From Campylobacteraceae bacterium (GTDB lineage Bacteria > Campylobacterota > Campylobacteria > Campylobacterales > Sulfurovaceae): DNA of 64,000 bases. The notes under the pieces are model-generated. The model was not told where the DNA came from, did no database searches, and worked only from the letters and a program-made list of their open reading frames with translations. The stretch covers positions 100,512-164,511 of the forward strand of contig JALVWQ010000010.1 of NCBI GenBank assembly GCA_027034975.1, in the 5' to 3' direction. The position numbers were made by a program, and so were the translations under genes. Below are positions 39,019-47,566 of the stretch, in pieces. How positions within the stretch are numbered: position 1 is the first letter of the stretch; every line of letters begins with the position of its first letter.

Positions 39019-39681
39019 TTATCTTATATTGAGCCTTTTATTCTCGAGTTGGTAGAGTTTTTGTGCCTTTTTTGCAATAGTTATGTCATGTGTTACTAAA
39101 AAGAGAGCTGCATTGTTTGCAACTATATAGGCATTGAGTGCATCTATTACTCGGTTTGCAGTCTCTTTATCGAGGTTTCCCGTTGGTTCATCGGCAAAGA
39201 TTATTTTTGGTTTTTTACTAAGAACCCTAGCTATGGAGACTCTTTGTTGCTGTCCTCCTGAGAGCTCTGATACTTTTTTATTCATAACATGGTCAATCTC
39301 GAGCATCTCAAATATACTTTTATCTATATCTGTTTGAGCCAAGAGCGTTGCAGTTTCGACATTCTCATAGGCACTAAGCCCCTTAAAGAGGTAGTGGGAT
39401 TGAAAGATAATTCCTATCTCTTTTCGTCTGATTGCTTCGATCTCGTGCTCTTTAAAGTTATAGACCGATCTACCATTGATCAGCACCTCGCCACTATCAG
39501 GCTTTAGGAGCGTAGAGAGTATATGTAAAAGGGTTGATTTGCCTGTTCCACTCCGTCCCATAACTGCTACACTCTGTTTTGAGTAGAGCGATAGCGAGAG
39601 ATCTTCGAAGAGTTGATAATCGAATGATTTCTCGAGTGATCTTGCCTCTAAAAGGGGTCTGTTTCCTACTATAACTTTCAT
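39019..39681 (-). CDS. ABC transporter ATPase, LolD/FtsE-like
   Basis: 220 residues: Walker A GRSGTGKST, signature LSGGQQQRV, Walker B IIFADEPTGNLD, H-loop FLVTHD. The EPTGNLD block places it in the LolD/MacB/FtsE group, which works with FtsX-like permeases on lipoproteins or cell-wall control. No FtsX-like permease gene is next to it; the neighbouring 130-residue membrane protein is too short. An AGGAAG site precedes the start. Confidence 0.85.
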   Translation of the reverse strand: MKVIVGNRPLLEARSLEKSFDYQLFEDLSLSLYSKQSVAVMGRSGTGKSTLLHILSTLLKPDSGEVLINGRSVYNFKEHEIEAIRRKEIGIIFQSHYLFKGLSAYENVETATLLAQTDIDKSIFEMLEIDHVMNKKVSELSGGQQQRVSIARVLSKKPKIIFADEPTGNLDKETANRVIDALNAYIVANNAALFLVTHDITIAKKAQKLYQLENKRLNIR

Positions 39682-39694
39682 AATCTTCCTTTTT

Positions 39695-40087
39695 TTATTG
39701 GAAAGCTAAAAATACCAAATAGGGGTATGTTAGTGGTCCAATAAGATAGATCCATACAGGAATCTTCATATCTAAAAGTGGCTCAATTTCAGCAATATAG
39801 TTGCTATCTGGCTTGATAAAGAGCTTCTCTAAAAGCGAGACTTTTGTAAATATATCGAGACTCTTTAAGATTACAGCTAGCACCAAAGCCCAACTTAGAT
39901 TGCCATAAAAGATAGCAAGAAATAGAAGCCAAATATAGCCAACTTGGCTTCCATAAAAGAGAAATGGGCTCTTTAGATAGTATTGATACTGCTTAAAGAG
40001 AGAGTGCTTAAGGGTCTTTTCGTACTGTAAAAAGATCTCCACAATCTCGATAATAAGTGTTGCGATAACTATTTGGCCAATATCCAT
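39695..40087 (-). CDS. Small membrane protein, unknown
   Basis: 130 residues with about four hydrophobic stretches (IVIATLIIEIVEIFL, FLFYGSQVGYIWLLFLAIFY, LSWALVLAVILKSLDI, VWIYLIGPLTYPYLVFLAF). No known motif. It lies 2 bases after dapE and 13 before the ABC ATPase on the same strand, so it is probably co-transcribed with both. Confidence 0.6.
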   Translation of the reverse strand: MDIGQIVIATLIIEIVEIFLQYEKTLKHSLFKQYQYYLKSPFLFYGSQVGYIWLLFLAIFYGNLSWALVLAVILKSLDIFTKVSLLEKLFIKPDSNYIAEIEPLLDMKIPVWIYLIGPLTYPYLVFLAFQ

Positions 40088-40089
40088 AG

Positions 40090-41193
40090 CTAAAACTTTT
40101 TAATAATATCTTTAAAGATTAGGTAGAGCTCCTCCACCTCTTTAATAGATGTATTCTCGTTTGGTGCATGGATTGTATCGTTAATAACACCAAACTCTAC
40201 CGTTTCTATACCGTACTCTCCAAAAAAGCGAGCATCACTTGTTCCTCCAGCAGTTGAGAGCTTTGTATCTACTCCTGTAACCTCTTTAATCGAGCTTTGC
40301 ATAAGCTTTACTATTTTACTTGTAGGGTTTGTCATAAAGGGTTTTGCAGATGGTTTAAAGTCGAACTCATAATTGAGCCCCTTAAAGTTCTCTGCCACAA
40401 AGGCTTCGATACTCTCTGGTGTGGTGGCTGTAGAGTTACGGACATTAAACATTATCTTTACCATACCTGGAGTTACATTCGTAACCTCCATACCGCCTCG
40501 GATATCGGTGATTACAAATTGGCTTGGCTCAAAGAACTCATCGCCATCATCTAGGTTTTTCCCAGCAATTTTTGGTAGGATTGGAGCAATTAAATTGACA
40601 GCATTAATTGCTTTGGCAGGGTATGCTGCGTGCCCTTGTTTCCCAAAGACACGGATAACACCATTGTTTGAGCCACGTCTTCCAATTTTGATTGCATCTC
40701 CAAAAATCTCTTCGCAAGTTGGCTCGGCAACAATTGCATAATCTGGCAGCAGCCCCTTCTCTTGAAGCTCTTGAAGCACTATCTTTGTACCGTAGTTGGC
40801 ATCTCCCTCTTCATCAGAAGTAAGCAGCAAAGAGAGCCTTCCATTAAAGTTTTCTACCTCTCTCATCGCTGCAACAAATGCTGCGACGCCACTCTTCATA
40901 TCTTGAGCACCTCGTGCATAGACTTTGCCATCTTTTATAAGAGGAGTAAACGGATCACTCTCCCAGCCATCGCCTGGAGGAACCACATCTACATGCCCAG
41001 CAAAACAGAGGTGCTCCCCTTCGCCGAACTCCTTTGTTAAAAAGAGGTTTTTGACACCATGGCTATTGGTGTAGGTAGCTTCAAAACCATCTAGATACTC
41101 TTCGATAAAGTGGAGTAGCCCACCATCCTCTGGTGTAATCGAAGGAGCACTTAAGAGCTTTATAAAGAGATCGATAACATTCATATCTTTCAA
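40090..41193 (-). CDS. dapE: Succinyl-diaminopimelate desuccinylase
   Basis: Dizinc M20 enzyme hydrolysing N-succinyl-LL-DAP in lysine and peptidoglycan synthesis. Metal and catalytic motifs: CFAGHVDVVPPGDGWESDPF, YARGAQDMKSGVAAF, LLTSDEEGDANYGTK, STAGGTSDARFF. 367 residues. The start is TTG (AGGA seven bases upstream); an ATG nine bases later is an alternative. It is located between ftrB and the small membrane protein gene. Confidence 0.93.
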   Translation of the reverse strand: MKDMNVIDLFIKLLSAPSITPEDGGLLHFIEEYLDGFEATYTNSHGVKNLFLTKEFGEGEHLCFAGHVDVVPPGDGWESDPFTPLIKDGKVYARGAQDMKSGVAAFVAAMREVENFNGRLSLLLTSDEEGDANYGTKIVLQELQEKGLLPDYAIVAEPTCEEIFGDAIKIGRRGSNNGVIRVFGKQGHAAYPAKAINAVNLIAPILPKIAGKNLDDGDEFFEPSQFVITDIRGGMEVTNVTPGMVKIMFNVRNSTATTPESIEAFVAENFKGLNYEFDFKPSAKPFMTNPTSKIVKLMQSSIKEVTGVDTKLSTAGGTSDARFFGEYGIETVEFGVINDTIHAPNENTSIKEVEELYLIFKDIIKKF

Positions 41194-41202
41194 CTGCTCT
41201 TC

Positions 41203-41553
41203 CTACTTCTCGTTCTCTTCTTTAAACTTTGCAACATACTCTGGAGTACAGAAGATTCCACAGTGGCATTTACCCTCTTCGGGGATCTCTTTTTCGATAG
41301 CTGGCTTACAAGGGCAAACACGATCATCTGCACTCTTGAACTTTCCATCTTCTTCTACTACCATAAAGCAAGGGCAAAAGCGTTTTCCATAGAGTACTTT
41401 GTTTCTTGCTAAACCCATAGTAACACCTTCGTTAACATCATCTAATGGGTGATATACCCAACCAAACTGTTTACAAACTTTATCTGTAAATTTTTTTGTC
41501 TTCTCTAACTCTTCTAAAAATTCTGGTGAACTCATATCTAATTGTTGTAACAT
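41203..41553 (-). CDS. Ferredoxin-thioredoxin reductase catalytic chain (FtrB-like)
   Basis: 116 residues with the full set of cysteine motifs: CKQF near the N terminus, CPC (FCPCFMVV), CPC (VCPCKPAI) and CHC (KCHCGIFC), which bind the [4Fe-4S] cluster and form the redox disulfide of FTR. The spacing between the second CPC and CHC (13 residues) is larger than in the plant enzyme (8). No variable-chain gene is adjacent, which is normal for non-photosynthetic homologues. It is divergent from gatC. Confidence 0.85.
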   Translation of the reverse strand: MLQQLDMSSPEFLEELEKTKKFTDKVCKQFGWVYHPLDDVNEGVTMGLARNKVLYGKRFCPCFMVVEEDGKFKSADDRVCPCKPAIEKEIPEEGKCHCGIFCTPEYVAKFKEENEK

Positions 41554-41658
41554 TGTCTACCTCTTTGATTTAATTTTGCAAATTATAGCATAGCACTTCA
41601 AGCTTTAAAGCCTTTTTTTATATAATTATTCAAAGTTATAATAAAAAGGTGTAGTATT

Positions 41659-41949
41659 GTGAAGGTAGATTTAGATTTATTAGCAAAATTAGAGAGGTTA
41701 TCCAACCTAACCATTGCAGATGAGAAGCGAGAGCAGGTAGTTTCGCAACTCTCTGAAATTTTAGAGTATGTAGAGAACCTTAAAGAGTTAGATACAAGCG
41801 AGTTAGAGAGCTACTTTTCTACACTAACAGGTGGTACACCTATTCGTGTAGATATTCCCAAAAGTAGCAAAGAGATTTCGCAGTCGATTTTAAGCAACGC
41901 TCCGCAAGCCGAAGATGATTTCTTTATTGTACCAGCTATTATAGAGTAG
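41659..41949 (+). CDS. gatC: Asp/Glu-tRNA amidotransferase subunit C
   Basis: 96-residue small subunit of GatCAB, starting VDLDLLAKLERLSNLTIADE and with the family-typical EILEYVENLKELDTSELE and a Pro-rich DIPKS region. The GTG start has AAAGGTG upstream. Its stop codon overlaps the pilT GTG start by one base. It heads the gatC-pilT-cvpA-fur-lysS-mutY run. Confidence 0.93.
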   Translation: MKVDLDLLAKLERLSNLTIADEKREQVVSQLSEILEYVENLKELDTSELESYFSTLTGGTPIRVDIPKSSKEISQSILSNAPQAEDDFFIVPAIIE

Positions 41950-43022
41950 TGAAGATGCAGAATTTAAAAATAAAACCATTAATTGAGAGTGTTATTGCAA
42001 ATAATGCTTCGGATCTACACTTAAATAGCGGAGACAAACCATCTTTAAGAATTGATGGAGCACTAAAAAAGGTTGACTACCCGACACTTACTGGCAAAGA
42101 TGTAATGGAGTTGGTAGAGCCATTATTAAGCGAAAGACAGCTTAAACGGCTAAAAGAGCAGGGCGAAGTTGATGGGATGTATGCATTTAATGAAAGGGCT
42201 AGATTCCGTTTTAATATCTATAAAACGCTTGGTGAGCTATCAGCGGCTCTTCGTTTGATTCCAGTAGATATTCCTACTCTAGATCAACTTAATGCTCCTG
42301 AAATTTTTGGTAAGTTAACACATCTTCATAGAGGTTTAATCTTAGTTACTGGACCTACAGGTTCTGGTAAATCGACTACGCTCGCTTCTATGCTTAATAA
42401 AATAAATAGCGAACATGAAAGACATATTGTAACTATTGAAGATCCAGTGGAGTTTGTGCATACACCTAAAAAATCTACAATTTCACATAGAGAAGTTGAG
42501 AGTGATACTAAAGATTTCTTTAGCGGTTTAAAGTATGTATTGCGGCAAGATCCAGATGTAATACTTATTGGGGAGATGCGTGATAGTGAAACAATTGCAG
42601 CAGCTCTTACTGCAGCAGAGACAGGACACTTGGTATTTGCAACGCTTCATACTAACTCTGCACCAAAGAGTATTAACCGTATTATCGATAGCTTCGAAGC
42701 TGGGGAACAGAACCAAATTAGAGCAATGCTTGCAAGTTCGCTGCAGGCAGTAATTTCTCAATCGTTGCTTCCAAAAATTGGTGGCGGTAGAGTAGCTGCT
42801 TGGGAGATTATGCTCAATAATGATGCAATTGCTAACCTTATTCGAGAAAATAAAGTGCACCAGATCTATTCAACAATGCAGCTTGGACAATCGACAAGTG
42901 GAATGCAGACACAGACACAAAACTTAGTGCGATTGGTAAAAGATGGTACAATAGATATGGATGTTGCAATTAATTATGCTTTCTATCCGGATGAACTGAA
43001 ACGCCATCTAGGTTTACGCTAA
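41949..43022 (+). CDS. pilT: PilT-type retraction ATPase
   Basis: Secretion ATPase family. N-terminal SDLHLNSGDKPSLRIDG, Walker A GPTGSGKSTTLASML, Asp box TIEDPVEFVH, Walker B VILIGEMRDSETI, His box GHLVFATLHTNSA, and a C-terminal region near GGGRVAAWEIM. 357 residues. GTG 41949 and ATG 41955 are both possible starts. No other pilus gene is in the window; the place between gatC and cvpA is unusual for pilT and likely reflects local gene order in this lineage. Confidence 0.93.
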   Translation: MKMQNLKIKPLIESVIANNASDLHLNSGDKPSLRIDGALKKVDYPTLTGKDVMELVEPLLSERQLKRLKEQGEVDGMYAFNERARFRFNIYKTLGELSAALRLIPVDIPTLDQLNAPEIFGKLTHLHRGLILVTGPTGSGKSTTLASMLNKINSEHERHIVTIEDPVEFVHTPKKSTISHREVESDTKDFFSGLKYVLRQDPDVILIGEMRDSETIAAALTAAETGHLVFATLHTNSAPKSINRIIDSFEAGEQNQIRAMLASSLQAVISQSLLPKIGGGRVAAWEIMLNNDAIANLIRENKVHQIYSTMQLGQSTSGMQTQTQNLVRLVKDGTIDMDVAINYAFYPDELKRHLGLR

Positions 43023-43035
43023 AAAAGGAGATAAA

Positions 43036-43695
43036 ATGACTGAAGTAATGGGGTTTAATATTTTTGATATTGTGGTAATTGCATTAATTTTACTACTCTC
43101 AATTAAGGGACTATTGAGTGGATTTACAAAAGAGCTCTTTAGTGCAATTGGTTTAATTGGGGGGCTCTATGCTGCAACTCTCTTTAATACAGATATGGCA
43201 CAATATATCTATAGTAATGTTACAGACGCTCTCTCAATACCTGTTTTAAAGTTGATTGCAACAGTAGTAATTTTTCTAGTAGTTTGGTATGTAGCCTCTT
43301 TAATTGGGAGAGGGTTCTCTTTAATTGGAGATAGTGAATATATCTCTACAACAAGTAGATTAGCTGGTATGTTTGTAAAGATGGTTACACTCTTTTTTGT
43401 CTTCTCATTAATTACATTTGCACTCTCTACAAAACCACAAGTGAGTGAACGCTTTAAAGATACTTTAAGTCAGAGTAAACTCTATCCACTATTAAAAGAT
43501 GTTGGGGCAGCAATCTTAAATATCTCTCTTCCAACTCTTGGCGGAGCTACAGTAGATGCAAATAGTACAGTCATTGAGCAAAATAGCACAGCAATAGAGC
43601 AAAATAGCACAGTAACAGAGCAAAATAGTACGCAAGTAGAGCATAAAAATAGTAGTAGTTCAAGTGAGAGTAACGAGACAAATAGCTCTAAATAG
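43036..43695 (+). CDS. cvpA: CvpA-family membrane protein with a repetitive sequon-rich tail
   Basis: CvpA-like 4-helix membrane domain (about 7-26, 28-46, 65-85, 105-125). By charge (KGLLSGFTKE loop positive) the N terminus is outside and the C terminus also periplasmic. Residues ~173-219 form an unusual tail: four copies of a 7-residue unit NSTxxEQ encoded by 21-bp tandem repeats, then a Ser/Asn-rich end. The tail contains five D/E-X-N-X-S/T sequons (DANST, three EQNST, ETNSS). AAGGAG precedes the ATG. CvpA itself is of poorly understood function. Confidence 0.85.
   Translation: MTEVMGFNIFDIVVIALILLLSIKGLLSGFTKELFSAIGLIGGLYAATLFNTDMAQYIYSNVTDALSIPVLKLIATVVIFLVVWYVASLIGRGFSLIGDSEYISTTSRLAGMFVKMVTLFFVFSLITFALSTKPQVSERFKDTLSQSKLYPLLKDVGAAILNISLPTLGGATVDANSTVIEQNSTAIEQNSTVTEQNSTQVEHKNSSSSSESNETNSSK
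43561..43644 (+). repeat. Four 21-bp in-frame tandem repeats in cvpA
   Basis: Units at 43561-43581, 43582-43602, 43603-43623 and 43624-43644 encode NSTVIEQ, NSTAIEQ, NSTVTEQ and NSTQVEH. Each begins AATAG[TC]AC. Copy-number change by slippage would leave the frame intact. Confidence 0.9.
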
Positions 43696-43702
43696 TTAAA
43701 AA

Positions 43703-44158
43703 ATGCAAGATTATAACTTTTTATCTACTGAGTTAAAGAGAGTTCTAAAAGAAAAGAAACTAAAATACACTCTTCAAAGAGAGATTGTCTTAAGAACACT
43801 CTTTAGCCATACAGGGCATCATTCGCCAGAAGAGCTTTTGCAGCTCATTCGCGAGGGGTTTCCCAAAGTCAATATAGGTATTGCTACGCTCTATAGAACA
43901 CTCGCACTCTTTGAAGAGGCGGGTTTAGCAGAGTCAATATCGTTTGGTAAAGATGGCAAAAAGTATGAGATAGGGCATAAGCACCACCATGACCATCTCG
44001 TATGTATAGAGTGTAATAAGATTATAGAGTTTCACGATGAGCTTATAGAACGCCGCCAACTAGAGGTTGTAAAAGAGTTTAACTTTAAGATGTTAAACCA
44101 TACAATGAATATTATCGGTATCTGTAGTGAGTGCCAAAAAAAGAATGAGGAGAAGTAA
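43703..44158 (+). CDS. fur: Fur-family transcriptional regulator
   Basis: 151 residues: N-terminal winged-helix with LKYTLQREIVLRTLFSHTGHHSPEELL and VNIGIATLYRTLALFEEAGL, then metal sites KHHHHDHLVCIECNKIIEF and a C-terminal GICSECQKK zinc CXXC pair. Place between cvpA and lysS matches C. jejuni fur. It probably represses iron-uptake genes when bound to iron, including some outside the window. Confidence 0.93.
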   Translation: MQDYNFLSTELKRVLKEKKLKYTLQREIVLRTLFSHTGHHSPEELLQLIREGFPKVNIGIATLYRTLALFEEAGLAESISFGKDGKKYEIGHKHHHDHLVCIECNKIIEFHDELIERRQLEVVKEFNFKMLNHTMNIIGICSECQKKNEEK

Positions 44159-44160
44159 GA

Positions 44161-45801
44161 TTGCTATTTGATAATCAATATATACAAGAGCGTATAAAAA
44201 AGTCTGAGACATTAAGAGAGAACGGTATCAATCCCTATCCGCAAAATATAAGCAAGCCGATGAGCTCAGGTGAGTTTTTTAAGAAGTTTGAGTCGTTAAA
44301 AGAGTTAGATGCTGAGGTAAAAGAGAATAGAGAGTCTCAAGTTACTCTTACAGGGCGTATAAAATTTGTAAGAATTATGGGAAAAGCGGCTTTTGCTAAG
44401 ATAGAAGATAGCGATGGATTGGTGCAGGTATACTACAGCCGTGATGATCTACCAGAGGGGTATTACAATAATATTGTTAAAAAACTCTTTGAGGTTGGCG
44501 ATATTATACAAGCTACAGGGCATCCTTTTGTTACCCAAACAGGTGAGTTAACGCTTCACTGCAGCGATCTTAAGATGGTATCAAAAGCGATCCACCCACT
44601 GCCAGAGAAGTTTCACGGCTTAACCGATCAAGAGATCCGCTACCGCCAGCGATACCTCGATTTAATTATGCATCCAGAGGTTAAAGATGTCTTTGTTACT
44701 CGTTCTAAAATTGTCTCTATTGTGCGTCGTTTCTTTGAAGAGAAGGGATTTTTAGAGGTCGAAACCCCTATGATGCATCCAATTCCTGGTGGAGCAAATG
44801 CAAGACCATTTATTACAAGACATAACGCATTGGGTGTCGATAGATATCTGCGTATTGCACCCGAGCTCTACTTAAAACGCTTAGTTGTTGGCGGTATGGA
44901 GGCAGTTTTCGAGATTAACCGAAACTTTAGAAACGAGGGGATGGACCATACACACAATCCAGAATTTACAATGCTCGAGTACTACTGGGCATACCATAAC
45001 TTCGAAGATTTAATGAACTTAACCGAAGAGCTCTTTGATAGACTCTTTAATGAGTTAAATCTTCCAAGAAGCCTAAAATATGGCGATTTAGAGATAGATT
45101 TTACTACTCCGTTTAGACGCATTAAGTGGGAAGATGCACTAGTAGAGATTGCTGGGATGAAGCAAGAGGATATTCGCAACAAGGAGGGGATTATTAGCTT
45201 CCTAAAAGGGCACAATATCGAAGTTGATCCAAATTTAAGTTTAGGAAAGATTCAAGAAGAGGTATTTGATAACTTTATTGAAGAGAAGCTAATTAATCCT
45301 ACCTTCTTAACACACTACCCAGTAGATATAAGCCCACTAGCAAGAAGAAACGATGAAGACCCTCAAATTACCGATAGATTTGAATTTTTCATAGCAGGTA
45401 AAGAGATTGCAAACGGATTTAATGAGCTTAATGATCCAATTGATCAACTAGAGCGCTTTAAGGCACAAGTTGCCACTAAAGAGAGTGATGATGAAGCGAT
45501 GCATATGGATTTAGACTTTGTAAGAGCACTTAGTTATGCAATGCCACCAACAGCAGGGCAGGGGATTGGTATAGATAGACTTGCAATGATTTTAACAAAT
45601 CAGCACTCAATTCGCGATATCTTGCTCTTCCCAGCGATGAAACCAGAAAAAGATTTGGAGTTAAGTGGCGAGAGCACAAACGAAAAAGCTTGTAAAAAGT
45701 GCGGCAACACAAACGAAGAAGAGCTTAAACCTGCTAAAAAAGGTAAAGGCTTCTTCTGTATCGATGTAGGCGAGTGTAAAAAAAGAGCGAGTCAAAAGTA
45801 A
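44161..45801 (+). CDS. lysS: Lysyl-tRNA synthetase (class II) with a C-terminal zinc-ribbon-like extension
   Basis: Charges tRNA-Lys. OB-fold N terminus (VTLTGRIKFVRIMGKAAFAKI), class II motif 1 (FFEEKGFLEVETPMMHPI), motif 2 (FEINRNFRNEGMDHTHNPEF) and motif 3 (PPTAGQGIGIDRLAMIL). The start is TTG with GAGGAG upstream. The synthetase core ends near residue 503; a further ~43 residues carry CxxC...CX5C (Cys 511, 514, 533, 539), a probable zinc ribbon not present in standard LysS. fur ends 2 bases upstream. Confidence 0.96.
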   Translation: MLFDNQYIQERIKKSETLRENGINPYPQNISKPMSSGEFFKKFESLKELDAEVKENRESQVTLTGRIKFVRIMGKAAFAKIEDSDGLVQVYYSRDDLPEGYYNNIVKKLFEVGDIIQATGHPFVTQTGELTLHCSDLKMVSKAIHPLPEKFHGLTDQEIRYRQRYLDLIMHPEVKDVFVTRSKIVSIVRRFFEEKGFLEVETPMMHPIPGGANARPFITRHNALGVDRYLRIAPELYLKRLVVGGMEAVFEINRNFRNEGMDHTHNPEFTMLEYYWAYHNFEDLMNLTEELFDRLFNELNLPRSLKYGDLEIDFTTPFRRIKWEDALVEIAGMKQEDIRNKEGIISFLKGHNIEVDPNLSLGKIQEEVFDNFIEEKLINPTFLTHYPVDISPLARRNDEDPQITDRFEFFIAGKEIANGFNELNDPIDQLERFKAQVATKESDDEAMHMDLDFVRALSYAMPPTAGQGIGIDRLAMILTNQHSIRDILLFPAMKPEKDLELSGESTNEKACKKCGNTNEEELKPAKKGKGFFCIDVGECKKRASQK

Positions 45802-45806
45802 GAGGA

Positions 45807-46757
45807 TTGCTTATAAATAAACAAGAGATACAAAAGGCACAAACCTCTCTTAATCAATGGTATACACGCCATGGAAGGTTTAGCCTTCCATGGCGTCAAA
45901 CTAACGAAATCTATCCAATCTATATTAGCGAAATTATGTTGCAACAAACTCAAGTTAACCGTGTGCAAGAGTACTACTATCCGCTTTTTTTAGAGCGCTA
46001 CCCTACAATTAAAGAATTAGCAAATTGTAAGCTAGATGACCTTTTAGCAACATGGAGCGGCTTAGGCTACTACTCTAGGGCGAGAAATCTTCATAAAGCA
46101 GCCCAGATTTGTGCAAAAGAGGGGTTTCCAAGCTCACCAAAAGAGTTTATGAAACTCCCAGGCATTGGCAGATACACAGCAAGTGCAATATGCAGCTTTG
46201 CACTCAACCAAAATATAAGTGTTGTTGATACCAATATAGCACGGGTTTTAAAACGCCTTTTTGCCTTGCGAGATCCAAAAGATGCAATAATTTGGGAGTA
46301 TGCCGATAGCTTTCTAAACCACCAAAATCCAAAAGAGCACAACTTAGCCCTAATGGATCTAGGCTCACTTATCTGTACTCCAAAAGAGCCAAAGTGTAAA
46401 GAGTGCCCGCTAGAGCAATTTTGTAAAGGCAAAGAGAATCCAACACACTATACGCAGAGCAAAAAAGTTAAATATGAGCATCTAGAGCTCTTTTTGGGTG
46501 TATTGGTAAAGGGTGGTAAATTGGCGTTAGTTAAATCAAAAGAGCGGCTCTACCATAGCCTCTTAACCCTCCCCCACACCGACCCAATAGAGGAAAACTT
46601 TATAGGTAAATTTAAACATAGCTACACTAAATATAGAATCGATGTGAATCTTTACAAAATAGAGGAGTGTAGCGAAGAGATTATCTGGTATGAACTTTCA
46701 GAAATAGAGAACGCTCCAATTGCTAGTCTCACAAAAAAGGCGTTGCAGTTTTTGTAA
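45807..46757 (+). CDS. mutY: A/G-specific adenine glycosylase
   Basis: Removes adenine opposite 8-oxoguanine. Catalytic region FSLPWRQTNEIYPIYISEIMLQQTQV (with the catalytic Glu), HhH KLPGIGRYTASAICSF, catalytic Asp in VVDTNIARVLKRLF, and the [4Fe-4S] motif CX6CX2CX5C (CTPKEPKCKECPLEQFC). A shortened C-terminal NUDIX-like part gives 316 residues. The start is TTG, five bases after lysS. No ATG is close; the exact start is uncertain. Confidence 0.94.
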   Translation: MLINKQEIQKAQTSLNQWYTRHGRFSLPWRQTNEIYPIYISEIMLQQTQVNRVQEYYYPLFLERYPTIKELANCKLDDLLATWSGLGYYSRARNLHKAAQICAKEGFPSSPKEFMKLPGIGRYTASAICSFALNQNISVVDTNIARVLKRLFALRDPKDAIIWEYADSFLNHQNPKEHNLALMDLGSLICTPKEPKCKECPLEQFCKGKENPTHYTQSKKVKYEHLELFLGVLVKGGKLALVKSKERLYHSLLTLPHTDPIEENFIGKFKHSYTKYRIDVNLYKIEECSEEIIWYELSEIENAPIASLTKKALQFL

Positions 46758-46759
46758 GA

Positions 46760-47230
46760 TTACTTTCTTACGCGAACAATTGTTGCATCTGTATTTTTGA
46801 GTAGATCATCTACTTTAAGCTTTAATAGAGAATATTCACTCCCTCCACCCGTAATTATATACTCTCTATTGGTAACTTTTGGGTCGATGAGAAATGTAGC
46901 ACTATAAGAGAGCGAAGGGACTCCACCAATTTTATATCCGGTATGCTCCAATATTTCCTGGGGTGTGGCTAAGTGTGGTTTGTTTATTTGCAGTGCTTTT
47001 GCTACTCTTGAAGTGCTTGCTCGATCCTCTCCTAAGACTATAGCAACAATGAATTTGTCACTATCACTAACCATGCAGATATTCTTTACAAAATCCTCTA
47101 TTGGCTCACCTGAAGCTGCGACAGCCTCTTGTATAGAATGGCAAGAGTTTGTAAAAATGAGATGTTCATACTCTATAGATCTACTATCGAGCCATCTTTT
47201 TAGTCTATCGTGATATTTTGCCGCTTCCAC
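46760..47230 (-). CDS. YbaK/EbsC-family aminoacyl-tRNA deacylase
   Basis: 156 residues. Predicted trans-editing enzyme that hydrolyses mischarged tRNA (Cys-tRNA-Pro type or similar). Visible are the N-terminal LIFTNSCHSIQEAVAASG, the conserved AIVLGEDRASTSRVAKAL and the IGGVPSLSYS block. The GTG start lies 4 bases after the preceding small gene. The substrate pair is not inferable from sequence. Confidence 0.85.
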   Translation of the reverse strand: MEAAKYHDRLKRWLDSRSIEYEHLIFTNSCHSIQEAVAASGEPIEDFVKNICMVSDSDKFIVAIVLGEDRASTSRVAKALQINKPHLATPQEILEHTGYKIGGVPSLSYSATFLIDPKVTNREYIITGGGSEYSLLKLKVDDLLKNTDATIVRVRK

Positions 47231-47234
47231 TCTT

Positions 47235-47486
47235 TTAATCCCAACGAATTAATCCAATAACTGCAGAAACTGCGTAAAAAATTTGCAGTAGTAAAAATGC
47301 CCAGCGTCTCTCTATATATCCCCAAGCCCCAAAGAGAAGTGCAGAGAGTAATAACAGAGTAAAGCCAAGCACTTCATTGCCAGTATTTGAGGCAATAAGA
47401 AGCGAGTAGACCATTGCTAAAACTGACCCTGTAACTTCAAAAAATGTAATGAGTTTTTCTCTATTTTTTTCTATTTTCATGCTCAT
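47235..47486 (-). CDS. Small membrane protein (83 aa)
   Basis: Basic N terminus (MKIEKNREKLITFFEVTG) and three hydrophobic segments (GSVLAMVYSLLIASN, VLGFTLLLLSALLFGAWGYI, WAFLLLQIFYAVSAVIGLI). The size and pattern resemble short PQ-loop or NMN-transporter-like proteins, but no motif is decisive. Probably co-transcribed with the YbaK gene. Confidence 0.6.
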   Translation of the reverse strand: MSMKIEKNREKLITFFEVTGSVLAMVYSLLIASNTGNEVLGFTLLLLSALLFGAWGYIERRWAFLLLQIFYAVSAVIGLIRWD

Positions 47487-47531
47487 ACTTTAACATAGAT
47501 AGGATTATGTTATGCTTTCTTATGTAATGAA

Positions 47532-47566
47532 GGCTCTTGGCTCTAAGCTCTTAGCTTCAAGCTTTC
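47532..47566. repeat. Degenerate heptad repeat, locus C
   Basis: Five units GGCTCTT, GGCTCTA, AGCTCTT, AGCTTCA, AGCTTTC with an exact 7-base period. The last units overlap the 3' end of the methyltransferase gene on the opposite strand. Confidence 0.65.
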
